Source of the DNA: Gnetum montanum
Lineage: Eukaryota > Streptophyta > Gnetopsida > Gnetales > Gnetaceae
DNA: 64,000 nt
Assembly (NCBI GenBank): GCA_015680685.1
Contig: MNCI01007715.1
Location: 95,924 to 159,923, forward strand
Reading direction: 5' to 3'
Below the pieces are notes generated by a model. It had not been told where the DNA came from and searched no databases. It saw only the letters and a program-made list of their open reading frames with translations. Position numbers and translations under genes: made by a program. Below are positions 23,170-34,056 of this stretch, piece by piece (position 1 is the stretch's first letter; the number at the start of each line of letters is the position of its first letter).

Positions 23170-25784
23170 TTCTTTTAAGTTGATAAACCAAGCTGCGAAC
23201 TATTTGCATTTGATGTCGAACACTTGGATTGATGCTTGCAGTTGCTGGTAGTCATTCATTCTTCAGGTTAGCTCCTCTGTGATTGTATGTTGTCCTTCAA
23301 AGCTTGGGCCAAGGACTTTGAGTTCTGCATTTGTTGTTGCCAGCTTTTTTTTGTTGCCTTGTGCACCTGGAACTCTCCCTCGTATAGGGAATATGAGGAA
23401 ACCAATTTTTTTTCTAACTCTGACCGTGGTCTCCCAGCTGTGAGCATAGCCAGGTTTGGATATCAAAGGTTGGCCAATTCCATGTATTCTATCATTTCCT
23501 CGATCTGTAGCTCCTTTAGGTAGATTTTTGCTTTGTTGTAGGCATTCAACCCATCAAAGATGGATGGCCATATATCACCTCCCTCTCAGAGCTGCTAGAG
23601 TTCTTGGTTCATTTTGGATTTAGCGACTTGAATGTGCTTCTTGTTCAACTCATTCTGCAATCCTACTTGGTCCATGTAATTATTTTTAACTTTTTTGAAC
23701 TTCAGGATCTCGTTTTTCCAAGCGGAAATTTTGATTGCAGACTTCTGTTGCAATGCTCGAATCTCCTCCATTGACAGATTTCAATTTTTAGCAGCCAATC
23801 TTCTTATGTCTGCGTTCACCCTGGCTAGCTCCTCTTGCTATTGGTGGATAAAATCCTTCATGTGTTTATTTTTCACATCAACATTGCACAGGCGATGAAC
23901 TTCTGCGGTTAGTTGCACATTCTCCTGGAGAACCTCTACCAAGTCCTTCTCTAAGTGATACACTCAGGTGTTTTCTATGGACTTGTCAAGGATTGTCGTC
24001 TCCCAAACATCCTCAACAACCTGAAGTTTAAGCTGAAGGTATTGAAAAGCTTCATCTCTGGTGATTTTGTGGTTGAGGATGGTAGGATCGGCAAGCTGGG
24101 TTCTTAATTGGGCTACCTCAATTGCCAAGTGCTGAAAAGCTACTTGAGTAGCTTCTAGTTACCCCTCCAAAACAATGCTCTTGCCCCTTATTGAGAGCAG
24201 CTCCGACTGGGTCGCAGTAATGTTGTTCGGAAGGTTGAAAACATATGGAAACAGTTGTCTGGTTCCCACTAGTTGGTCCAACAATTCTTCATGTTGGGCT
24301 ACATCAATCTTTCTACATGAAGTTCTGGTAGATACCTGTACATCTTGTAGTCCATGAATGTTTGGTACAAGTGCTACCAATGCATTGAGAGCTATAGTGA
24401 TTGTATCAGCAACCACTTCGTCCACAACTTCCTATCGCTAGTGCTACATCACCAGGACCATCACCTCCTCACCATCTTCCAAGCATACCGAGAAGGTAGT
24501 AGCATTCCCTACGATTTCAGGGAATAACTGTTGGGTTGCAGTTAATACATCTCAGATGCTTGGATCTGTTCTAGTTGGAATTGGTGCTCAGGCAATAGAG
24601 AATATCGACCCTGACTTTTCAAGCAAGCTAATTGGTTGAGCCACTTGCTCTGGGTGGCTCATGGAAGGGTGATAGACCGAAGTGTCTTTTCCTCCACTAG
24701 TCCTGTCAGATTGCTCTTGCTAGCTCAAGAGCATTTCCTGGATCTCGTGGAGGTATTCTCCTATGATTTGTGAGCCCGGCTACGTTGTTTGTGCAGGCGG
24801 TGGAGGTGGTTGCTACTCTTCCTCTGTCTGTGTGGTGGTAGGAGTTTTGTCCTTCATCATCTCTCATCACGAGGCAATTGGGGCATGCCTGATGATATCA
24901 TTAGAGTATCGTGCTATCCCTACCTGTTTGCATAACTTTTGGATTAGGCAGGAAAAGGGGAGAACTCATCTTCCATGTTCGTTCTCAGCGAACCATTTTT
25001 AAATCTCCAAAAACAACAATTGTGGAAGACTCATGAGAAATTTCCCACTCAAGGCGGAACATGCACGAGTAGAGAAGGCTATGATTTTGCTGGGTCTTAC
25101 CGTTGGATTCAAATGGTAAGACACTATCTTGGAGTATACTCTCTTTGCCATGGTCAAGGAGCTGAATTCCTTGCGCTCAACCCCATAGCACTATTGGGTC
25201 CATTGCACCTTTACCTCTGGATTAGCCTGTTTTGAAATTTCTACCACATCTGCCCCAATTTAGGGCAACCCCAGAGCTTGTGCTATTTCTTCTGAAGAGT
25301 AAGACACATAAATGTCTTTGATTCTTACTCTTGACCCTGGTTGCCGATTCATCTAGAAGAGATAGGTTTCTCCTAAGTGCCATTCACCACTGGTTGTGAT
25401 GATTGGCCACATCAGAGAGTTTTGCAATTGGAGCCCCATGTATTCAAGAGCGTTCTCAAGGAATGGTCCAAAATTTAACTCTTCGAGGACCATCCGTTGC
25501 ACCTTGTGTGATGTGATAGCATCAAGGAAAGCTTGGGTCAGAGTGACCTCAAGCCATGGTGCTATCCCAAGAGTCTCATCCTTGAGCGATTGCTCATCAG
25601 GAATCTCCTCTTCGGGAATCTGGTGAATAGATTCCACATCAGGTCTTTCGCAAAAGGGCCCAGTTGCATGAGATCCCTCTGCATGCTCTGGCTACTGCAC
25701 ACCATGTCCCCTTCCTGTACATGGATGCTTGTCCCTTGGTTGAGACGGTCCTTCATCCCTTGGGTACCTTGGTTTTGGTACCAT
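23170..25784 (-). pseudogene. Extra 3' ORF of element B (unknown function, coiled-coil C-terminal half)
   Basis: Lies between integrase and the 3' LTR, where Athila-group elements often carry an additional, sometimes called env-like, gene. Start chosen at the ATG at 25784-25782, preceded by GATTACAG, a good splice-acceptor shape that element A also keeps (GATTATAG). Landmarks: ESIHQIPEEEIPDEQSLKDE (25637 on), MVLEELNFGPFLENAL, SLMWPIITTSGEW, RIKDIYVSY, then KIVSYHLNPTVRPSKI and LPFSCLIQKLCKQVGI, ending near 24900. The part from about 24425 to 23200 is a long charged, leucine-rich helix pattern (EELLDQL, LQENVQLTAEVHRL, EELARVNADIRRLAAKN), probably coiled coil. No signal peptide or clear membrane segment was seen, which argues against a true envelope. 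About 20 stops are present. Product unknown. Confidence 0.65.
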
Positions 25785-26153
25785 CTGTAATCAAACATAA
25801 CCGCCTGTTAGACCATTCATAAATAGCTTAAGATGATCCATATATACTTTCTCAGTTTGAGCAAGTTATGTTAATGGCATAGGCACACCATTAAGTTTCC
25901 TGGAGCATTAAGTTAGGGGTTAGGGTTAACGTTTTCATAATTAACATACTAATTAATTAATTAATTAATTACACAAGGGCACCATGCCCCCATGACTGAG
26001 AGCATATCTCCGATTATGTAAAAAGTACAAGGACAAGTTGTTGTGGACACACGATGGAATGTAGCTACATTGGGAAGGGTTAGGTAGAAAAAATGGCAAA
26101 AACTCCCCTCAATTTGAACTCCAAATGATGAAAAATGAACAAGTGTAGCGAGG

Positions 26154-26161
26154 TATATATA
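26154..26161 (-). promoter_or_regulatory. Candidate internal promoter of element B
   Basis: TATATATA, with the minus strand reading CCCCTATATATACCTCGC. It lies about 370 bp upstream of the extra ORF start. On its upstream side are palindromic GCGTATACGC (26189-26198), TACGTATA (26205-26212) and CGTATACG (26221-26228), which resemble the ACGT-type cluster upstream of the LTR TATA box. Confidence 0.45.
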
Positions 26162-26239
26162 GGGGTTGGGCGCTACATTGACGGGGCTGCGTATACGCAG
26201 GCACTACGTATATGGGACCCCGTATACGCAACACTGTTC

Positions 26240-27760
26240 ACCCGTGGACTAGCATTGACCAACCCATAAAACATCTGAAATGATGAATTTGAAAATCCAA
26301 ATCGAGGTGGTTGAAGTGTAGAAAAGGTTCGATCATGGTGGAAGACAGGAGGAAGGTAATGAAGTGAGAAAAAGAGATAAAATTGGAGAATGGGATGGAG
26401 AAAGAACTCTACAAGGATAGAATGGAATGATGGGACACTGAAACCAATCAACCAAGAAATCCAAAGGATGGGAGGCTTAACAGGAAAAATCAGGAGTATG
26501 CAAGTGTGTCCTCCCCATAGTAGGAAATAACCTTTGTAGCCATTGCATACCCTCAACACCAAGGTCCATGGGCCCAGGTGCCAAGAATTGGTGTCAGCCA
26601 GTGAAGACTCCAAACTAAGAGAACCCGCTAAGGCATGAGAGACCTACAGAAAACATGATGAACACAAAAACATAAAAAGGGTAGCGAGGTAAATATGGAT
26701 AGAAGCCGGAATAGAGGGAAAGGAGAGAATGGAAATTTTGAGTGTTAGTCACATGAAACCCCATGTGTGAGTGTGGTTAAGTGACCCGTTAGAACCTTTC
26801 CTGAGGTCAAACCCAAAACCATCTGTAGCGATAGATGAAGTCTTAACCATCCTCAAGGAAGCAAGAATGACCCCATAGAGAACCACCACTCCAGTAAATG
26901 TGAGAAGAAGGAAGTGAAATGGGACAAAGTTAGAGGGGACCAAGGAAGTCCCATAACTAGTGCATGTGCCTTGTGAGAGGCACTCTAAGGGGTGTGCTTT
27001 GAATTCCCCCACGATTCATTTTTTTCTTTTCTTTCTTGTGGGGCAACCACACCATGCGAAGACCCATGCGTGGTTGCATGCATCCGACCAAGGGGTGTGC
27101 TTTGAATCCTCATTTTATTTGTTTATTTTTTTGCTACTTTTTTGTGTTTTTTTTTTCAATGAGGACCACACCATGCAAGGTTGACCTGCCCGAGAGCTTT
27201 CGTGGAGAGAGACTTGGAGTGGGAGGAAAACCGGGAAGACACACTAGCAACCCGGGGAATAGAATAGAATAACAAATAAAGCATTCCCCTTGAATTCACA
27301 CCCGATTCAAACCATTGGATCATCCCTTAGTCTGGGAGCTACATAAGTCACACATTAAGAAAATTTTTTTTAAGAGAATGGGTACATGTTCGCAACAAAA
27401 GAAAAAACATGGAATGGTGAATGGGGGAATGACGTGGACTCATTGCTGAGTTTATGAAGTGAAAACAATGTAAAATCCAAGGACAACCATGCAATGGCTT
27501 GAGCCAGATAACGAGGAAGACTATTACAATACCCATCGTAATGAAAATGACCATGCCAAATTTCTGAAGATAATACAACGATGTCTGCCATTATGCAAAA
27601 AAAAAAACAGACAGGTACAAAAAATGAAAAATAATTAAAGAAAATGAAAAGATGTGCAAAGAATGTGCAAACGTATGAACGATGGTGAAAGACAAAAAAG
27701 TGTAAAACAATAAGTGTAAAACAAAAAATGATAAAATGGTAAGGGGAGTAGGGAATGAAT
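26240..27760. other. Non-coding interior of element B between internal promoter and integrase
   Basis: No domain found. A 146-codon minus-strand frame (26613-26173) overlaps the promoter-like region and has no match I recognise. Near 27774-27788 lies a copy of the purine-tract motif, just after the end of the integrase gene. Confidence 0.5.
26987..27180. repeat. About 100-bp tandem duplication inside element B
   Basis: AAGGGGTGTGCTTTGAAT starts at 26987 and again at 27090, each followed by a T-rich stretch and ACCACACCATGC. Element A has a single copy (near 12596-12655), so the duplication arose in the B lineage or was lost in A. Confidence 0.75.
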
Positions 27761-27799
27761 CAGTAGGGATGATGGTCTCCCCCATGACTAGGTGGAAAG

Positions 27800-28800
27800 G
27801 AGGAGACATGAAAAATGGAACAAGGGCGATCGGTGGATGATGAGGTGGTGGCACTAGTTGTGTGAAACTCATTGAAAGGTTTTAATTGTTGGCAGTTGAC
27901 TAACTGTGTTCTGGTGGGATCCCTAGGTTTGTGGATGAGCAAGGCCCCGAATGGGAATGTTTCAGAGACAATATAAGGTCCCTCCCATAGTGTCTGAAAC
28001 TTTGTCAGTTGGGATACATGTGAGGGGTTCCAATACAATACCTTGTCTCCACATCTAAATGTGATCTTATGAATCCTAAGATCATGTTGTTTCTTGTTAT
28101 AGGCCTTGTGGATTTTATTTGAAAATAGGGCCACTAGTCAGTTCTCATCTAGCACACTTAAATTGATTAATCATTCACGTTGTGCTGGTGGTAGGTTCAG
28201 GCTGAGGTCACTGGTTGTGGATAGTGTCTGGAGTTCTACTTGGATTTGAAGTGTTGGAAACTTTCCATACACTAACTCATAGGGAGAGTACCCTACAGGA
28301 ATTTTTCAAGTGGAGTAATAGGCCCATAGGGCATCGTTGAGCTTGGTACTCCAATCCCTCCTATATTTGCTAATGGTTTGGGTAAGGATCTTGGTGATCT
28401 CCCTATTGGTGACTTTAGCCTACTCGTTGGCTTGGGGGTGATAGGGTGTTGTGAATTTATGTGTTACTCCTAAACATTGCATGATTTTTCGAAAATTGAC
28501 ATGCATGAAGTGAGTCCCATTGTCATAAATGAGTGCACATGGCACTCCAAACATGGTAACGGTTTGTTGCTGGAAAAATCGTGTGATGGTGTTGGAAGAA
28601 TAGTCAATGATGGCAGTCGCTTCTACCCACTTTGTACAGTAGTCCACTGCCACAATGATGTATGCCTTTTCATTTGACAAGGGGGTGATGGACCCAATGA
28701 AGTTGATACTCCAGATGTCGAAGGGCTCCAGTGGCTAGATCCAATATTGAGGTTCCTCCAACTGTGCCATCATCCCACCATCTCTTTGACATCATTCGTA
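27800..28800 (-). pseudogene. Integrase of element B with C-terminal GPF-type module
   Basis: The catalytic core is open at 28680-28420: NEKAYIIVAVDYCTKWVEA, TMFGVPCALIYDNGTHF, FTTPYHPQANE. The first catalytic aspartate, expected in the IDFIG position, is asparagine (AAC at 28704-28702). The second (IYDNG) is kept. A TAG at 28422-28420 follows YHPQANE where glutamine is expected, and the catalytic glutamate two residues on is lysine (AAA at 28416-28414). Downstream, CGDKVLYWN and LWEGPYIVSETFPFGALLI (about 28060-27930) mark the C-terminal module that contacts chromatin or RNA. Two catalytic residues are lost, so the enzyme is dead. Confidence 0.9.
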
Positions 28801-29043
28801 GGAGCGGGTGAACCATTATGTGTCCCTGAATAGTGTAGGCTAGTAATACCCTATGAGCAAGATTTTAATGATCGTTTAGCATCTAGCATAGTGGCCCCCA
28901 CAAGGGCCCTCATTATCATATTGGAGGACATGCAATGTATCATCCTTAGGGACACACCATCGAACCAAGCTATCTACGCACACCATGTAGAGGTGGTTAT
29001 TGATTTTAATGAAATGCTTGGCCTTATGGAGAAACTGTTATTT

Positions 29044-29594
29044 CTACCAATGGTTCCATTCCTTTGGCAGCTCCTGGGTTGTAAGGTAGGTGAGGATGCG
29101 GTTGAACCAAGGGAATTCCTTAGGTGCTTGAGGATCAATGGCACCTGTGAAGAGGAGTTCATCTAGAAATTGGTCAGATAAAGGCTCCTCCTCTTCTATG
29201 TCATCCAATCGTAACTGAGACAAGTGGTCAATGACCACATTCTCAGTTCCCTTTCTATCTACCATGGTAAGATCAACCTCTTGAAGAATCACCAGCCACC
29301 GAATTATACGGGGGCTCACCATTGGTTTGTTCATCAAGAATTAGATAAAATTATGGTTAGTGTGCACTAACACTTTGTATCTGAGCACATATTGCTAGAA
29401 TTTTTCTAATGCAAACACCACCTTCATCAATTCCTATGGCTTGCATAGTGGATATAATATGGATGTTTCTGATCATCACACTGTGTAAGCATGGCTCCCA
29501 AGGCGTAGTTGGAGGCATCCATCATAATGTGAAAGGGTCTGGACCAATCAGGTGCATGTTCTACAAGTTTCTATTTTAGCTCTTGGAATGCAGA
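29044..29594 (-). pseudogene. RNase H and connection domain of element B
   Basis: RNase H removes the RNA template. Between RT and integrase the minus strand gives MMDASNYALGAMLTQ (about 29530-29480), then after stops IRWLVILQEVDLTMVDRKG and ENVVIDHLSQLRLDD, the standard end of a gypsy RNase H. The first catalytic aspartate is present in MDAS. Several in-frame stops lie around 29330-29450. Confidence 0.85.
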
Positions 29595-30420
29595 CTAGCA
29601 TTCCTTGGTCCAAATAAATGGAGCATCCTTCTTTTTAAGTTCGACCAACAGTTTGGCGATTTTCGAGAAGCACTCTATGAAACACTGGTAGTGACCAATG
29701 TGTCCAAGGAATGACCGTACATCTTTGATGGTACTTGGTTGGTGGGTAATTCCTTGGATGACCCTAATCTTTTCAGGGTCGATGCTGATCCCTGTTGATG
29801 AGATGCGATGCCCTAGCACAATGCCCTCTTGGACCATCAAATGGCTCTTTTGCCAATTGAGCTGTAGATTGGTGTCTACACATTGCTTTAGAACTTGTTC
29901 TAGATGGTCCAATTCTTGCTCAAACATGGCCCCATAGGTGGAGAAGTCATCCATGAAGACTTCTATACTATTGCCGATTTGTTGTTGGAAGATGCTTAGG
30001 ACGATGTGTTGGAACATCATAGGTGCATTACACAGGCCAAAGGGCATCTTCTTATATGCAAAAATCCTCCATGGACTTGTGAAGGTAGTTTTGGCCTGGT
30101 CTTTTGGTGCTATTTGGATTTGGTTATAACCACTATAACCATCCAAAAAATTGTAATATCAGTGTCCTACGATGGTGTCCAACATCTGGTCCACAAATGG
30201 GAGTGGGAAGTGGTCCTTGAAGGTCACCATGTTGACCAACCGGAAATCAATACAGACCCTCCACTTTCCACCTTTCTTGGGTACAATAACGAGTGGGCTA
30301 ACCCATTAGCTATCGGAAACAGAATAGATGAATCCTTCCTTAAGCAATTATTTGATTTCATCTTTTAAGATCTGATTAAATTTGGAATTCAACCATCTTT
30401 GTGGTTGTTGTCGTGGCTTC
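29595..30420 (-). pseudogene. Reverse transcriptase of element B
   Basis: Copies the element RNA into DNA. From about 30320 the minus strand gives WVSPLVIVPKKGGKWRVCIDF, DHFPLPFVDQMLD, FLDGYSGYNQIQIAPKDQA (30146 on, first catalytic aspartate intact), MPFGLCNAP, and FMDDF at 29957-29943. FMDD in place of YVDD is characteristic of Athila. LVLGH-type and VRSFLGHIGHY motifs follow. The piece 30146-29595 is open for 183 codons; stops lie upstream, for example near 30310 and 30360. Confidence 0.93.
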
Positions 30421-30472
30421 ACGGAAGGGTCAAGATGGATCCAGTGCTGGCAGACCCTGGGATCAACTCCTG

Positions 30473-31400
30473 TCAACTCGATATATGACCATGCGAATGC
30501 AGCAACCCATTTTTTACCATCCCCAGCAACTTCTTCTTTTGTTCTGGAGCAAGAGCGGCATTGATAATTACCAGCTTGCCATTTTGCCAGAATACGTATT
30601 CCAAGTGCACTGATAAAGACTTTAGCTTCAGGGGCTCTTGTTTGAAGCTCTCAGGGACTTGTAGCATTCCCCAGTTATCTTGGTCATCAACAGTGGAAAT
30701 GTTTTGATGAATCTCCTCCATCTCATCCATGCTTTCAACATAGGCTTGCACTAGCACCTCAGACAGTTCCGTGCACAATGTGCTGCTAGTAGGATCAGCT
30801 GTTAGCCACTAGGTGCCCTCTTGGTTAGTGGTTGTTGCGTGCAGGCATTGTTGAATAGGTGACTCCTCAGTACACTAACTGCATGCATGAATGGATATCT
30901 GCTTAGTGGAAAATAATTGTTGCATACAATTGCACCCTGAGTCACTATACGCGATGCATGGAAATTTTTTCTTCTCGATCTTCCTGAAAGGATTTTCTTT
31001 TAAAATTTCTAGGGATAGATCTTGGAGTCCTAGTTGTGCATCCATCATGCTTAGCTAGGCTCTTTCCATGATGATTGGGAAGTTTCCCTTACAATTATTG
31101 ACACGAATGACGAGGAAATCAGTAGGGTAGGACCACCTACAAATAGTGGTCACAATGTCCTCCACCAAACCCAAAGGGACGGTGATGGACTGGTCTTCTA
31201 ACTCAAGTCAGATGTTGCTCTTCTTTAGCGAGGGCAGGTTTCAGTTCTTATACATATCATGAGAGATCAAATTGACCCCTGACCCTGAGTTCAGAAGAGC
31301 TTTGTATGGCTCGTTCCCAGCCACCTGAAGATAGATTAAGGGGGTTCCTAGATCTGTCAATTTCTAGGGAAGAAAACTTGCTTTGATCCTGTCAATTGGT
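30473..31400 (-). pseudogene. Protease and protease-RT linker of element B
   Basis: The aspartic protease matures the polyprotein. The minus strand near 31310-31260 reads NEPYKALLNSGSGVNLIS, the active-site strand, with the catalytic aspartate of DSG changed to asparagine (31291-31283). Residues ILxENPFRKIEKKKFPCIA lie in the linker. The last part (30778-30473) is open for 101 codons and acidic, ending just before RT. Confidence 0.8.
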
Positions 31401-31499
31401 CATAGCATGTGTGAGCATGACCATCTAGATGTTTGAGTGCAGTGGAGCAAAGGACTGCTCAGGGGGTATGATGGTAGAGGCGATGGTAGGCTTGGAGGC

Positions 31500-33980
31500 A
31501 CTAGCCACAAGCGTAGGTGAGGGTGTGTTTAGATTATTGGGCTAAAAAAAGGACATTTCGTGGTTTGGGTTCTGGTCCAGTCGGCAAAAGTGTCGATTGT
31601 AAGTTAATAGCCCTCTTAGCGTTTCTTTGCTGTGGTTGTGGCAGTATTTCTTCGTGCATGGATGGAGCAGGTGCCAACTGAGTGGGATGGTGTGGAGGAG
31701 TGGCAGAAGAAGGTGATGGAGGGTAGAAAAGATGTGGATTTTTTCCCCTGGGTGATGGAGATGGGTGTCCAAAATATTCAGGGGGATAGTAGTAACTGGG
31801 AAAGGTTGCATGACTGGAAGAGTCTCTTGGAGAGACCGATTTCTGAACATAATACCCATAAGGATCTGACTACTTGTAAGGGTACTGCTATCTTGGAGGT
31901 GGCATCCCCCACCCTTGTGGTTGCTTCCACTGTTGGAAGTATTCATACGGTTGCGGGGGCATTCCACTTAGATAATATCCTTGCTGCTGCTGGTGAACTA
32001 CCTGGGGTTGCCTTGTGGATAATGCAACCTTCGAGGTGTCTGCCACTGCGCCAAACAAGGGTTTAAGGCATACACCCTAGATTCTTGAAGATGTGACACC
32101 ATAGGAAAACATCTCTTAGGATGCTCATATTGGCATACACCACATTCATCATCCTCCTTGGTGTCAGAGTTTGCAACCTGCTCTGCTACAACAATGTTTC
32201 CCTTACCCTTATGTTGGGCATGTTCAGCTCCCTTCTTCCTACACCGATCATGGTCACTACCATGTTCTTTGAACTCTTCTAAAATTTTCAATGCACTTTG
32301 GAATTTCTTTTCCAAAGAGTTCCACATTTTATCCACCTTTTCCAATATTTTAGATGCAAACTTTTGTAATGGAAAATTCTTCTGATTCACCGTCGCTTCC
32401 AGTGGTGAGTCATCCTCCTCATCACAAAATCGGACCTCCCTCTTCTTGAGGGAAGGGTCCTAGTTGAATTCTTCTACGCTCTCCTTTTTCTGAAGTTCTC
32501 CTTCCTCCTTGGCCACCTAATCAATGAGGTGCTGCAACTGATGGGCCTTGAAGTCCGATAGTCATCCCTTGGCATACACGCCAAGGGTCTTTCACATTTC
32601 AAAATGGAGCCTATCAATAATGTGGCAAAGCTGTGCCCATTGAGAGTAACCATAACTAGGGCACGGATGTAACAATGAGTAATACTTGCTCATGGAGGCA
32701 TCCAAGGTTTCATGATTCCCTTATTTCCAACCTTGGATCTGTCGTCTTAGATTCGCCACTCTAGAGTACGTTCGATATATGTCATTGAAGATTTCAAGCA
32801 TCATACTCCATATTCTGATTGATTCCAGCTCCAAGGACTAGTACCAACTTTCAGCTTATTTGATGAGTGTGCGAGGGAATAGCTTTAAATGTTTCCAATT
32901 ATTATCAATGTTTTGCAGGGTGTAGGCATCATGGAATTCCTGCAGGTGAGTCTGTAGATCATAGTTGTATCCTCCTTCAAATCTGGGGATGTTGTTCATA
33001 TCAACTCACTTGATCCAACTATTCTTTATGTGCCTACTTGGAATGTGAACTGCCTCTGTAATCTAGAGCATGCTCCAAGTCACTAACAATGACTCGTCTA
33101 AATCATAGTCCTATTGGGAACCATGATGTTTGTGATGATTCTGGCTACCCATTCTTTCATGCTAGCGAGTATCACATGACTGGTCATGTGCTTCCTCACG
33201 TTGCCCCTTTCGAACCTATTTACCATTGTCCTTTCTCTCCAGCCTTCCCCTATTATGCTTAGAGCTTGAGTTGGAGGAAGGTGCAAGAGAGGGGAAGGAC
33301 GGAGAAGAAGGAGAGGCATCCCCACCACTCCAATGGTGATCTCCCCATCTACCCTGATGACGACCTTGATCATCTAGCCCATCCTTGTTGCATGACCTTC
33401 CATACCCTTGAGGATCATGGTCACTTGGAGGTTTTTTCTAAATGATTGACTGGATGAATTGTGGCCCCAGGGGAAGTTTGGTCGAATGCGTATCATGAAA
33501 TACAGGATCCCCATCATCTTGTGACCCTTGCAAGAATAAGGGATTGCTAAATTTCTTCCCCTTCTACTATTCATATCTCTCTTCCTACTGCTAATCTCTT
33601 GTCTGTTGAGCCTTTGTGGAACAATAGTCCCAGTAGTCATGGTCCTCCATGACATACTCCGCCACCCGATCCTGGATGCCCAATCTACCCAAATTGTGAT
33701 ATAGAATCGTAGGAGCTGCTCGGTCGGGGGGTGGTAATACAATGCTACCCTCCATGTCTTGCCATCGGAGATACTCATCCTAATTTATGATGAATGTAAA
33801 ATTAGGGACATATTCATCAGGATGTTTGTACACCACCCAACATTCTTGCAGCACCGGTGGTTCAAATACATCTCTCCTGAGAGAAGAAATGTTGGATGTT
33901 AGATGGTCCATATAATCGGTGTGCCTTACGCTTAACTTAAATTCACCTAGCGTGCTTAAATATTTATACCCTGGGTCCAT
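31500..33980 (-). pseudogene. gag of element B
   Basis: Starts after the primer-binding site; the first ATG with a fair frame is at 33980. Readable landmarks on the minus strand: NNIPRFEGGYNYDLQTHLQEFHD (about 33000-32930), LQNIDNNWKHLKLFPRTL, SKYYSLLHPCPSYGYSQWAQLCH, then an open charged piece (32390-31998) with EKKFQSALKILEEFKEHG and a zinc-knuckle-like CGVCQYEHPKRC. The tail is P/Y/Q/N-rich. The knuckle spacing is CX2CX3HX3C, shorter than usual. Frame breaks are frequent. Collinear with the gag of element A. Confidence 0.82.
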
Positions 33981-34037
33981 TCCAATGACTTAAATGATAA
34001 TTTCACTAAGGTGAGATGACACATGTAAGACTAACAG

Positions 34038-34055
34038 TCCCCAACAACGATGCCA
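34038..34055 (-). other. Primer-binding site, tRNA-Asp type (element B)
   Basis: The plus strand reads TCCCCAACAACGATGCCA, 14 of 18 matching the 3' end of plant tRNA-Asp (from memory), with four transitions. One base separates it from the LTR start at 34057, as in element A. Confidence 0.82.
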
Positions 34056-34056
34056 A

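Noticed and set aside
25911-25930. Telomere-like GTTAGGGGTTAGGGTTAAC
   Set aside because: Only two units inside element B; not an interstitial telomere array.
26173-26613. Minus-strand 146-codon frame
   Set aside because: Overlaps the promoter-like region, aromatic-rich without domain, and not seen to be conserved in element A.
30006-30368. Plus-strand 120-codon frame
   Set aside because: Antisense to the clear reverse transcriptase of element B.
31632-32066. Plus-strand 144-codon frame
   Set aside because: Lies opposite the minus-strand gag tail and zinc knuckle of element B; a shadow frame.
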